From Thiohalobacter thiocyanaticus (GTDB lineage Bacteria > Pseudomonadota > Gammaproteobacteria > Thiohalobacterales > Thiohalobacteraceae): a stretch of DNA of 64,000 nt. Positions 38,194-45,592 of the stretch are shown one piece after another. How positions within the stretch are numbered: the stretch's first letter is position 1; each line of letters begins with the position of its first letter. The notes beneath the pieces are model-generated. The model was given only the letters and a program-made list of their open reading frames with translations, was not told where the DNA came from and searched no databases. Made by a program: the position numbers and the translations under genes. Location: positions 372,001 through 436,000 of the forward strand of contig NZ_AP018052.1 in assembly GCF_002356355.1 (NCBI RefSeq). Direction: 5' to 3'.

Positions 38194-39548
38194 ATTCGCT
38201 CAAGGCCCGGCTGGTCCTGGCCGGGGTGATGATCCTTGCCGCCTTTCTCGGCCTGACCGGCCTGGCCCTGGACCAGGCCTTCCAGGCCAGCGCCCGGGAA
38301 GGGGTGCGGGCCAAGCTGCAGGCCCAGGTCTACGGCCTGCTCGGGGCGCTGGAACTGGATGCCGGCGGCCGGGTGCAGATGCCCGACCAGTATCCCGACC
38401 AGCGTCTGCAGCAGCCCGGCTCCGGCAGCTATGCCCAGGTGATCGCCGCCGGCCCCGGTCAGTCCGCCGCACCGGTCTGGTCCTCGCGTTCCCTGTTGGG
38501 CCGCGAACTGGGCTATCACCATGTCCCGCTGGATTCCGGCCAGATCCATTTCGAGCGTACCGCCCTCGGCCGGGACGGTCTGTTCGAGCTGCGTTTCGGC
38601 GTGGTGTGGGAATACGCCCCGGCCAGGAGCCGCGAACTGGTACTGCGGGTGCTGGAGTCGGATGCGGCATACCGCGGCCAGCTGTGGCAGTTCCGGCGCA
38701 GTCTGGTGCTGTGGCTGGGCGTTGCCGGCGCCATCCTGCTGCTGATGCAGGTGCTGGTGCTGCAGTGGGGGCTGCGTCCGCTGCGGCGCATCCCGGCCGA
38801 TCTGCAGCGCATCCACGCCGGTGAGGCCGAGGCCCTGGGGGGGCACTATCCCCACGAACTGCGCCCGTTGACCGAGAACCTCAACGAATTCATCCGCGCC
38901 GAACGTACCCGCGGGCAGCGCTACCGCGACGCCATGGCCGATCTTGCCCACAGTCTCAAGACCCCGCTGGCCGTGATCCGCGGCGCGGTGGGCCAGTCCC
39001 GGGAAGCGGAGCTGAACCAGGTGATCGGTGAGCAGACCGCGCGCATGCAGGAGATCGTCGATTATCAGCTGCAGCGTGCCGCCCTGGCCGGACGCGGCGG
39101 TCTGCGTAAACGGGTGAACCTGTACACCACGCTGCAGCGGATCAGGGATTCGCTGAGCAAGGTCTACGCTGACAAGCAGCTTGAATTCGAACTCCGGGTC
39201 GATCCGGCACAGGAACTGGCGATCGAGGCCGGTGACCTGATGGAACTGCTCGGCAACCTGCTGGACAACGCCTGCAAATGGGCCGTCGCCCGGGTGCGGG
39301 TGAGTGCCGGGATCGACGCTGCCGAACTGCGGCTGAGTGTCGAGGACGACGGACCGGGTATCGACGCGGCCGACCGCGACCGCATCCTGCAGCGCGGGGT
39401 GCGGGCAGACGAGGCCACTCCCGGGCATGGCATCGGCCTGGCCATGGTGCGGGATATCGTTCAGGCCTATGGCGGCCGGCTGGAAATCGACGCCAGTGCG
39501 GAACTGGGCGGGGCCCGGCTGGTGCTGGTGCTGCCGCGCACGGCGTGA
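38190..39548 (+). CDS. PhoQ-like sensor histidine kinase
   Basis: Membrane sensor kinase, 452 residues. A first membrane helix at about 8-30 and a second near 172-192 enclose a periplasmic sensor region of about 140 residues. A HAMP-like linker follows. The phosphoacceptor histidine lies in DLAHSLKTPLAVI. The ATP-binding domain has the N box GNLLDNACKWA and G boxes VEDDGPGID and GHGIGLAMV. Its pairing with a PepSY protein and a PhoP-type regulator suggests sensing of divalent cations or envelope stress, but the ligand cannot be told from sequence. Confidence 0.94.
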   Translation: MNSLKARLVLAGVMILAAFLGLTGLALDQAFQASAREGVRAKLQAQVYGLLGALELDAGGRVQMPDQYPDQRLQQPGSGSYAQVIAAGPGQSAAPVWSSRSLLGRELGYHHVPLDSGQIHFERTALGRDGLFELRFGVVWEYAPARSRELVLRVLESDAAYRGQLWQFRRSLVLWLGVAGAILLLMQVLVLQWGLRPLRRIPADLQRIHAGEAEALGGHYPHELRPLTENLNEFIRAERTRGQRYRDAMADLAHSLKTPLAVIRGAVGQSREAELNQVIGEQTARMQEIVDYQLQRAALAGRGGLRKRVNLYTTLQRIRDSLSKVYADKQLEFELRVDPAQELAIEAGDLMELLGNLLDNACKWAVARVRVSAGIDAAELRLSVEDDGPGIDAADRDRILQRGVRADEATPGHGIGLAMVRDIVQAYGGRLEIDASAELGGARLVLVLPRTA

Positions 39549-39580
39549 ATTCGACTGCGCTGGAGCGGATCCGGCGAGGG

Positions 39581-39844
39581 TCAGGAACCCCTCTCCATCA
39601 ACTCGTCGAGCCGGCCCTCCATGTGCAGTTCGGTGAGGTCGGCGAAACCGCCGATCCATTCCCCGTCGACGGTGAACTGGGGTACCATGCGGGCCCCCTG
39701 GGTGATGCGGCTGAACTCGCGCAGCGCGGCGGGATCGCCGTCGATGCGGATCTCGTCATAGGCGATGCCCCATTTTGCGAGCAGCGCCTTGGATTTATCG
39801 CAGATCGGGCAGTGCCCGGTGCTGTATACTGTCAGCCTTGCCAT
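39581..39844 (-). CDS. Glutaredoxin-family protein
   Basis: A small thiol reductase of 87 residues with the active site CPIC (YSTGHCPICDKSK), instead of the common CPYC. The cis-proline loop is ARMVPQFTVDG, and GGFADLTELHMEGRL forms the glutathione-binding helix. It is probably a dithiol glutaredoxin. It is divergent from the HExxH-motif gene with only 50 bases between start codons. Confidence 0.9.
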   Translation of the reverse strand: MARLTVYSTGHCPICDKSKALLAKWGIAYDEIRIDGDPAALREFSRITQGARMVPQFTVDGEWIGGFADLTELHMEGRLDELMERGS

Positions 39845-39894
39845 CGGGTCGATCTCCAGGATTCAACTGTTCAGTTTGCCGCAGGCACCACCGC

Positions 39895-40419
39895 ATGTCG
39901 ACCAGTACCGCCGCCGTCCAGTCCGCCGTAATGACCGTGGCCGAGCTCGGGGCCACCGCCCTGGCCGGGCTGCTGCAACGCTATGGCCTGGCGCCGGTCC
40001 CGGTGGCGGCGGGAGATGAGATCCCGGGCAGTTTCTGGGGCGAATCCGAGGCCGGCCTGATCGGCAATCGGCTGTATATCCGCTCCGATACCCCGGTGCA
40101 TTCGGCCCTGCACGAGGCCTGTCACTACATCTGCATGGACAGCGACCGGCGCAGCGGCCTGCACACGGACGCCGGCGGTGACTACGCCGAGGAGGATGCC
40201 GTGTGCTATCTCCAGGTACTGCTCGCCGTTCGGCTGCCCGGTGTCGGCCGTGACCGTCTGCTGGCCGACATGGATGCCTGGGGCTACAGCTTCCGGCTGG
40301 GTTCGGCCCGGCGCTGGTTCGAGACCGATGCCGAAGATGCCCTGGCCTGGCTGCAGCGCGAGCGGCTGGTGGACGCGCACGCAAATCCCACCTGGCAACT
40401 GCGGGATGCCGCGGGTTGA
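39895..40419 (+). CDS. Uncharacterised protein with an HExxH metal-binding motif
   Basis: A 174-residue soluble protein of unknown function. The sequence SALHEACHYICMD contains HEACH, an HExxH signature used by zinc peptidases, near residue 76. EEDAVCYLQ follows about 25 residues later and could give a third metal ligand. The C-terminal part (WFETDAEDALAWLQRERL) looks helical. No signal peptide is seen. The start is the ATG of MSTSTAAVQ. A peptidase-like activity is a guess based on the motif only. Its promoter region is shared with the glutaredoxin gene. Confidence 0.75.
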   Translation: MSTSTAAVQSAVMTVAELGATALAGLLQRYGLAPVPVAAGDEIPGSFWGESEAGLIGNRLYIRSDTPVHSALHEACHYICMDSDRRSGLHTDAGGDYAEEDAVCYLQVLLAVRLPGVGRDRLLADMDAWGYSFRLGSARRWFETDAEDALAWLQRERLVDAHANPTWQLRDAAG

Positions 40420-40442
40420 GTCTCGCCGTTCAATCCCCATTT

Positions 40443-40640
40443 CAACGCAGAGGCGCGAAGGCGCAGAGAACGCAAAGTAATTTAAATAGAAACTCTGGCT
40501 GATTTCTTTCGTCATCCCGGCGAAGGCCGGGATCCATAGGGAAACAGGCAGATGGGTGCCGGCCTTCGCCGGCATGACGGATTGATCAGAATTTCCAGGA
40601 TGTTTTTCTGTTTTCTCTGCGCCTTGGCGCCTCTGCGTTG
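40443..40640. repeat. Inverted-repeat element, family A, with nested family F element
   Basis: The outer arms begin CAACGCAGAGGCGCGAAGGC and end GGCGCCTCTGCGTTG. Inside, at 40510-40580, is a complete family F element beginning CGTCATCCCGGCGAAGGCCG and ending CCTTCGCCGGCATGACGG. This is the same nesting pattern as at 2235-2417 but with a different guest. It occupies the 268-base gap before the rhodanese gene. Confidence 0.8.
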
Positions 40641-40687
40641 AGGTTTTTTTCAATGACCAACACCCACTTCCAGCACAGGAGAAAACC

Positions 40688-41098
40688 ATGTCCGACGCCC
40701 CGAAAGGCCTGATGGAATTCGTCAAGGACGCCAAGTCCCGCATCAAGGAGGTCGACGGCGACCAGCTCGAATCGATGAAGCAGGAGCGCCCAGACCTGAT
40801 GATCCTTGACGTGCGCGAGTCCAGCGAGCACGAATCGGCCCACATCGAGGGGGCCATGCTGATCCCGCGCGGCATCCTGGAGGCCGCGGCCGATACCCGC
40901 TATCCCAAGCATTCCGAAGTCCTGGTCAATGCCCGCAGCCAGCCGGTGGTGGTGTACTGCGCCTCCGGCGGGCGCTCGGCCATGGCCGCCGACACCCTGC
41001 AGCAGATGGGCTTTCAGGAGGTCTACAGCCTGGCCGGCGGCATCGAGCAGTGGGAGAAGGACAGCCGCCCCCTGGTGCGCGAGGCGCGTTACGTCTGA
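40688..41098 (+). CDS. Single-domain rhodanese-like sulfurtransferase
   Basis: A cytosolic protein of 136 residues. The rhodanese domain spans residues 25-130, with LMILDVRESSEHESAHIEGA and the active-site loop VVYCASGGRSAMAA, where the cysteine carries the persulfide. The loop is six residues long, as in sulfur (not phosphate) transferring members. A 25-residue charged N-terminal extension precedes the domain. It is followed by an intrinsic terminator. Confidence 0.93.
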   Translation: MSDAPKGLMEFVKDAKSRIKEVDGDQLESMKQERPDLMILDVRESSEHESAHIEGAMLIPRGILEAAADTRYPKHSEVLVNARSQPVVVYCASGGRSAMAADTLQQMGFQEVYSLAGGIEQWEKDSRPLVREARYV

Positions 41099-41179
41099 CC
41101 GTTGTATTAAATTCACGAACCTCTGATTTATTCATGAGATATATCAATTAGTTAATAAGATTCTGCGCGTTTCTTCCCC

Positions 41180-41220
41180 AACCCGCCATCGGCCCATGCG
41201 CCATGGCGGGTTGAGTTTTT
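41180..41220 (+). terminator. Intrinsic terminator after rhodanese gene
   Basis: AACCCGCCAT (41180-41189) pairs perfectly with ATGGCGGGTT (41203-41212) around a 13-base loop, followed by GAG and five T. Confidence 0.75.
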
Positions 41221-41269
41221 CCCCGCCTCGCCGACACAACTCCTGGAGTCACGTAACAACGGATTTTCC

Positions 41270-42895
41270 ATGGCGTTGTGGAGCCTCAAAGGCAGAACCA
41301 TCCTGGTGGTGGACGACTTTCCCGAGATGCGCTCGATGCTGCGCAGCATGCTCGCGATGTACGGTGCCGATGCGATTGAGCAGGCCCGCAACGGGGAAGA
41401 GGCCATCGAGAAGATGCAGGCCCGACCCTTCGAGATCGTGCTGTGCGACTACAACCTGGGCGAGGGCAAAGACGGCCAGCAGGTGCTGGAGGAGGCCAAG
41501 CACCGGGACCTGCTGCCCTATGACAGCACCTTCGTGATGGTGACCGCCGAGAACACCTCCGAGATGGTCATGGGGGCGCTGGAATACCAGCCCGACGCCT
41601 ATCTGTCCAAGCCGGTCACCAAGACGGTGCTGCAGGCGCGGCTGAAGAAGCTGCTGGACAAGAAGGCGCAGATGGCGCCGGTGGCAAAGGCGCTGGCGCG
41701 TCACGATTACAACCAGGTCATCGCCCTGTGTGATCGCTTCATCGAGCAGGGGACCAAGTTCCGCTACGAACTGCTCAAGCTCAAGACCGACATGCTGCTC
41801 AACATCGGCGAGTTCGATCAGGCCGAGGCGCTGGTCACCCGGGTGCTCGACGACCGCGAACTGCCCTGGGCGCGCATGGGGCTGGGCAGGGTCCGGTTTC
41901 ATCGCCAGGATTACGAAGAGGCGATCGCCACCTTCGACGCGGTGATCGAACAGCAGCGCAATTTCGTCGCGGCCTATGACTGGCGGGCGCGGGCGCTGGA
42001 GCGCAAGGGCGATGTGGCCGCGGCGCAGGAAAGCCTGCAGCAGGCAGTCAGTGTCTCGCCCAAGTCGCTGCAGCGCCAGCGCGCGCTGGCCGACATTGCC
42101 GATTCCAATCAGGACTACGCCACCACCGAGAAGGCCCGCCGCCAGGCGCTGCGGGTCGGACGCGGGTCGGTGCTGCGTCAGCCCACGGATTACAGCGGCC
42201 TGGCCCGGGCCCTGGTCAAGCAGGGCAGCGCGAAGGAAGGGCTCAAGGTGCTGGACCAGCTGCGTCACGAATGCCGGGAGGATCCCCGCACCGGGCTGGT
42301 CGCGGCCGTGGCCGAGAGCGGCGTGCAGCAGGCGCTGGGCAACGCAGCGCAGGCCGCCGCCGCGCTGGAATCGGCGCTGGAACTGGCCGCCGGGCAGCCC
42401 GAACTGCTCACCGACGCGGTCGGCAACGAGCTGGTTCAGACCTGTCTCGAGCAGGGGCGCACCGAGCAGGCCCACGAGGTGGCGCGCAGCCTGGTCAAGA
42501 ACAATCACGACGATGAGGATGTGCTCAATCGCCTGTCCATGATCTATCGCGAGGCCGGCCTGGCCGAGGCCGGCGACGACCTCATCCGCAGCACGCGCGA
42601 GGAGGTGGTCGAACTCAACAATGAAGGCGTTGCGCTGGTCAACGCCGGCAGGATCGAGGAGTCCATCGACTTCTTCTCCAACGCCGTCAAGGTCATGCCC
42701 AACAATGCCGTGTTCAACCTCAATGCCGCGCACTCCCTGATTCTGTTCATGAAGCACAGCGGGCCCAGCCGGGAGCATCTCACCCGCGCACTGGATTACA
42801 TCCGGGCCGCCGAGGGTGATGAAATCCATCGCGACTGGCGCAACAACCTCATGCGCGCCTGCCGCAGCATGGCGGGCGCCATTCAGAACGGCTGA
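41270..42895 (+). CDS. Response regulator with TPR-type C-terminal region
   Basis: A 541-residue protein with an N-terminal receiver domain (residues 1-125) containing LVVDDFPEMR, the phosphoacceptor aspartate in IVLCDYNLGEG and the lysine in YLSKPV. The remaining 400 residues are alpha-helical repeats of TPR character (for example LALYDRF-like helices, DQAEALVTRVLDD, EEAIATFDAVIEQQ, NEGVALVNAGRIEE). It has no DNA-binding or enzymatic output, so phosphorylation probably switches protein-protein contacts. The next gene, 14 bases downstream, encodes a soluble histidine kinase that is the likely partner. Confidence 0.9.
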   Translation: MALWSLKGRTILVVDDFPEMRSMLRSMLAMYGADAIEQARNGEEAIEKMQARPFEIVLCDYNLGEGKDGQQVLEEAKHRDLLPYDSTFVMVTAENTSEMVMGALEYQPDAYLSKPVTKTVLQARLKKLLDKKAQMAPVAKALARHDYNQVIALCDRFIEQGTKFRYELLKLKTDMLLNIGEFDQAEALVTRVLDDRELPWARMGLGRVRFHRQDYEEAIATFDAVIEQQRNFVAAYDWRARALERKGDVAAAQESLQQAVSVSPKSLQRQRALADIADSNQDYATTEKARRQALRVGRGSVLRQPTDYSGLARALVKQGSAKEGLKVLDQLRHECREDPRTGLVAAVAESGVQQALGNAAQAAAALESALELAAGQPELLTDAVGNELVQTCLEQGRTEQAHEVARSLVKNNHDDEDVLNRLSMIYREAGLAEAGDDLIRSTREEVVELNNEGVALVNAGRIEESIDFFSNAVKVMPNNAVFNLNAAHSLILFMKHSGPSREHLTRALDYIRAAEGDEIHRDWRNNLMRACRSMAGAIQNG

Positions 42896-42909
42896 TACGA
42901 GGAACCTGT

Positions 42910-43605
42910 ATGTCCACCGAACCGGAGCCCTATGACTTCTCCCTGATCCTGGCCAACTCCGTGCACGACATGAAGAACTCGGTCGGCATGCTGATCGGGG
43001 CGCTGGACGAACTCGGCGGCGGCGAAGCCGCGATCGATGATCCCGCCCTGCGCGACATGAGCAAGCTGCGCTACGAGGCCAAGCGGCTCAATGCCAACCT
43101 GATCCAGCTGCTGGCCCTGTACAAGATCAATGAACTCGGTTATGCCCTGAACATCGTCGAGAACGACGTCGAGGAGGTGATCGAGGAGTGCTTTCTCGAG
43201 CAGGAGGCCTTCATGGAACTGCAGGGCGTGGTGTTCGAAATGGACTGCGATCCCGAACTGGTCTGGTTCTTCGACCGCGAACTGGTCAGCAGTGTGCTCA
43301 ACAGCGTGATCAACAACGCCTACCGCTATACCCGCGATCGCATCCGCATCGGCGCCGGAACCGTCGACGGCCGGCTGGCCCTGTTCGTGGAGGACAACGG
43401 GCCGGGCTATCCCGATGCCATGCAGGTCAATTCCGCCCCCGATCTGGGTCAGGCGATCGACTTCAAGAGCGGCTCAACCGGCCTGGGGCTGTATTTCACC
43501 GCCACCATCGCCCGCATGCACCAGCACAAGGACCGGGAAGGCTATATCGAACTGGCCAATACCGGCATCGACGGCGGCGGGCGCTTTACCCTCTATCTGC
43601 CCTGA
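42910..43605 (+). CDS. Compact soluble sensor-less histidine kinase
   Basis: The 231-residue protein consists of a dimerisation/phosphoacceptor region and an ATP-binding domain only. The probable phosphohistidine is in SVHDMKNSVGML near residue 19. The N box is VLNSVINNAYRYTRD, and G boxes are FVEDNGPGYPD and GSTGLGLYFTA. There is no membrane helix, PAS or GAF domain, so the signal must come from another protein, perhaps through the TPR regulator encoded just upstream. It starts with ATG after a purine-rich GAGGAA. Confidence 0.88.
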   Translation: MSTEPEPYDFSLILANSVHDMKNSVGMLIGALDELGGGEAAIDDPALRDMSKLRYEAKRLNANLIQLLALYKINELGYALNIVENDVEEVIEECFLEQEAFMELQGVVFEMDCDPELVWFFDRELVSSVLNSVINNAYRYTRDRIRIGAGTVDGRLALFVEDNGPGYPDAMQVNSAPDLGQAIDFKSGSTGLGLYFTATIARMHQHKDREGYIELANTGIDGGGRFTLYLP

Positions 43606-43660
43606 AAGGGGCCGGGTGCTGGGTTCCGGGTGCGGGATCTGGGATAATAAACAACTCCGG

Positions 43661-43741
43661 GTAGGATGGGTGGAGCGAAGCGCAACCCATCGTCGGTCCG
43701 CATCGATGGGTTGCGGCGCACAGCGCCTTCACCCATCCTAC
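43661..43741. repeat. Inverted-repeat element, family C
   Basis: The element begins GTAGGATGGGTGGAGCGAAG and ends CTTCACCCATCCTAC, with inner arms CGCAACCCATCG and CGATGGGTTGCG. It is nearly identical to the copy at 5354-5437. Confidence 0.8.
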
Positions 43742-43775
43742 TCTCCAGTGTAATCAGTCCCCAGAGCCTGTATTC

Positions 43776-44285
43776 ATGCCCGATTTCATTCCCCTCAATA
43801 TCGCCGTACTCACCGTCTCCGACACGCGCAGCGAGGCCGACGACACCTCGGGCCGCGCTCTGGTCGAGCGCCTGGAGGCCGCCGGCCACCGGCTGGCCGC
43901 GAAGGCCATCGAGCCCGACGACATCTACCGCATCCGCGCCCGCGTTTCAGGCTGGATCGCCGACCCCGACGTGCATGTCGTGATCACCACCGGCGGCACC
44001 GGGGTGACCGGGCGCGACGGCACGCCGGAGGCGATTCAGGTACTGCTGGACAAGGAGATCGAGGGCTTCGGCGAGGTCTTCCGCATGCTCTCCTATGAGG
44101 AGATCGGCACCTCCACCCTGCAGTCGCGGGCGCTGGCCGGGGTGGCCAACGCCACCTATGTGTTCTGTCTGCCCGGCTCCAGCGGCGCCTGCCGCACCGG
44201 CTGGGACAAGCTGATCCAGCAGCAGCTGGACATCCGCACCCGTCCCTGCAACCTGGCTCAACTCATCCCGCGGCTGCGCGAGTGA
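43776..44285 (+). CDS. moaB: Molybdenum cofactor biosynthesis protein MoaB
   Basis: A molybdopterin-binding fold protein of 169 residues that acts like an adenylyltransferase in molybdenum cofactor synthesis. It begins MPDFIPLNIAVLTVSDTR and has TTGGTGVTGRDGTPEAI, GFGEVFRMLSYEEIG and the binding-loop segment FCLPGSSGACRTGWDKL. Its 3' end overlaps the converging gene by 23 bases. Confidence 0.95.
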   Translation: MPDFIPLNIAVLTVSDTRSEADDTSGRALVERLEAAGHRLAAKAIEPDDIYRIRARVSGWIADPDVHVVITTGGTGVTGRDGTPEAIQVLLDKEIEGFGEVFRMLSYEEIGTSTLQSRALAGVANATYVFCLPGSSGACRTGWDKLIQQQLDIRTRPCNLAQLIPRLRE

Positions 44286-44589
44286 GCGGTTCCCAGCCGC
44301 CGTCGAAATCCTGCAGATCCACTTCCTGCAGGCGGCGATTGACGTAGAGCTTGTCCAGGGTGTCTGCGGGCAGATCGACCGGGTTGCCGTCGCGGTCCAG
44401 GTAACGCCAGTGGCCGTGGCGGACCAGTTCGAACAGGGTCACCATGATGTCGTCGAAGCGGATCCGGTATTCGGTGGCCAGACGACGGAAATCATTGAGC
44501 TTGAGCGGGACCTGTTTCTTTCCATACTCGTCCTCGGCCAGGGCGGCGAGGGCGACATCCCATTTCGGCGCTGTGTTGTGTTCTGGCAT
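44263..44589 (-). CDS. Conserved-looking hypothetical protein
   Basis: A 108-residue soluble, acidic-to-neutral protein that I do not assign to a family. It is helical in the N-terminal half (DVALAALAEDEYGKKQ, LKLNDFRRLATEYRI), with RFDDIMVTLFELVRHGHW and a C-terminal segment NRRLQEVDLQDFDGGWEPL. Codon use and the sharp ATG start fit a real gene. It converges on moaB with a 23-base overlap of coding sequence. Confidence 0.7.
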   Translation of the reverse strand: MPEHNTAPKWDVALAALAEDEYGKKQVPLKLNDFRRLATEYRIRFDDIMVTLFELVRHGHWRYLDRDGNPVDLPADTLDKLYVNRRLQEVDLQDFDGGWEPLTRAAAG

Positions 44590-44763
44590 GCTTGCGGGCT
44601 TCGGTTGAGGGTTTGATCAGATCTATCGCACGCCGGCGGGGATTCTTTAGCCGCCGCAGACAGGCGCTGCTTCGAAGAATTCGATTGTCACCATAAATAT
44701 ATTTCGTTGTGCCGGCCGTGCAAAGCGGTTTTACTGCGCCCTTTGTGTCTTGAACCCGTCCCC

Positions 44764-45567
44764 GTGAACCGGATCAGATTCGACCCGCTGCGCACCCTGG
44801 GCATGCCGCGGCTCGTCCATGTCAAGCCCGAGCATATGTACCGGCATCTGGAGCAGATCCGGGTGGCGGACTGGTTGCTGTTTCCCGCCGCCTGGCAGGT
44901 GAATGCCCTGCACTACGGCCTGGGTAGGCGTATCTTTCCCAGCCCGGCGACCTACCACCTGGGCCACAGCAAGGTCGAGATGACCCGGGCCCTGCTGGCC
45001 GTGTGTCCGCACAATGTGCCCGAGACCTGGATCGGCGCGGCCACCCCGGCCCAGCTCGAGGAGGCGCTGGAGACCCTGAGTCTGCCGCTGGTGGCCAAGG
45101 TGCCGCGCTCGGCCCGCGGCGAGGGTGTGCATCTGATCGAAAGCCGGGCGGACCTGCTGGCCTATGCCCGACACAGCGAGGTGCTGTACCTGCAGGAGTA
45201 TCTGCCCATTACGCGTGATCTGCGCATCGTATACGTCGGCGACCGGGTGGTCAGCGCCTACTGGCGGCAGGCCGCGCCGGGCGTCTTCCATACCAATGTC
45301 GCCCGTGGCGGCAGGGTGCATTTCGATGACATACCGGCGGCGGCCATTGCGCTGGTCGAACAGGTCGCGCGTCGGCTCGGGATCGACCATGCCGGCTTCG
45401 ATGTGGCCGAGGTTCAGGGGTGGTTCTACATTCTGGAGTTCAATCCGCTGTTCGGGCTGGAGGCGCTCAACCGGCAGGGCATACGCATTGCGCCGCTGAT
45501 CGAAGACTACCTGCGGCGGGCCGGTGGGCCTGCCGACAGCGACCCGGACGCGCCGCTGGCGGCCTGA
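44764..45567 (+). CDS. RimK-like ATP-grasp protein
   Basis: ATP-grasp ligases join a carboxylate to an amine using ATP. This protein of about 267 residues shows LPLVAKVPRSARGEGVHLI (ATP-binding lysine and glycine-rich loop), YLQEYLPITRDLRIVYVG, and the metal-binding end FYILEFNPLFGLEALNRQ. The N-terminal pre-ATP-grasp part is short. The substrates are unknown; RimK relatives add amino acids to proteins or small molecules. The start is uncertain: GTG at 44764 is used, a TTG at 44707 and an ATG at 44803 are also in frame, and no ribosome site decides among them. Confidence 0.82.
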   Translation: MNRIRFDPLRTLGMPRLVHVKPEHMYRHLEQIRVADWLLFPAAWQVNALHYGLGRRIFPSPATYHLGHSKVEMTRALLAVCPHNVPETWIGAATPAQLEEALETLSLPLVAKVPRSARGEGVHLIESRADLLAYARHSEVLYLQEYLPITRDLRIVYVGDRVVSAYWRQAAPGVFHTNVARGGRVHFDDIPAAAIALVEQVARRLGIDHAGFDVAEVQGWFYILEFNPLFGLEALNRQGIRIAPLIEDYLRRAGGPADSDPDAPLAA

Positions 45568-45592
45568 CGGCCGCTTCCACACGTGGCAGGCG

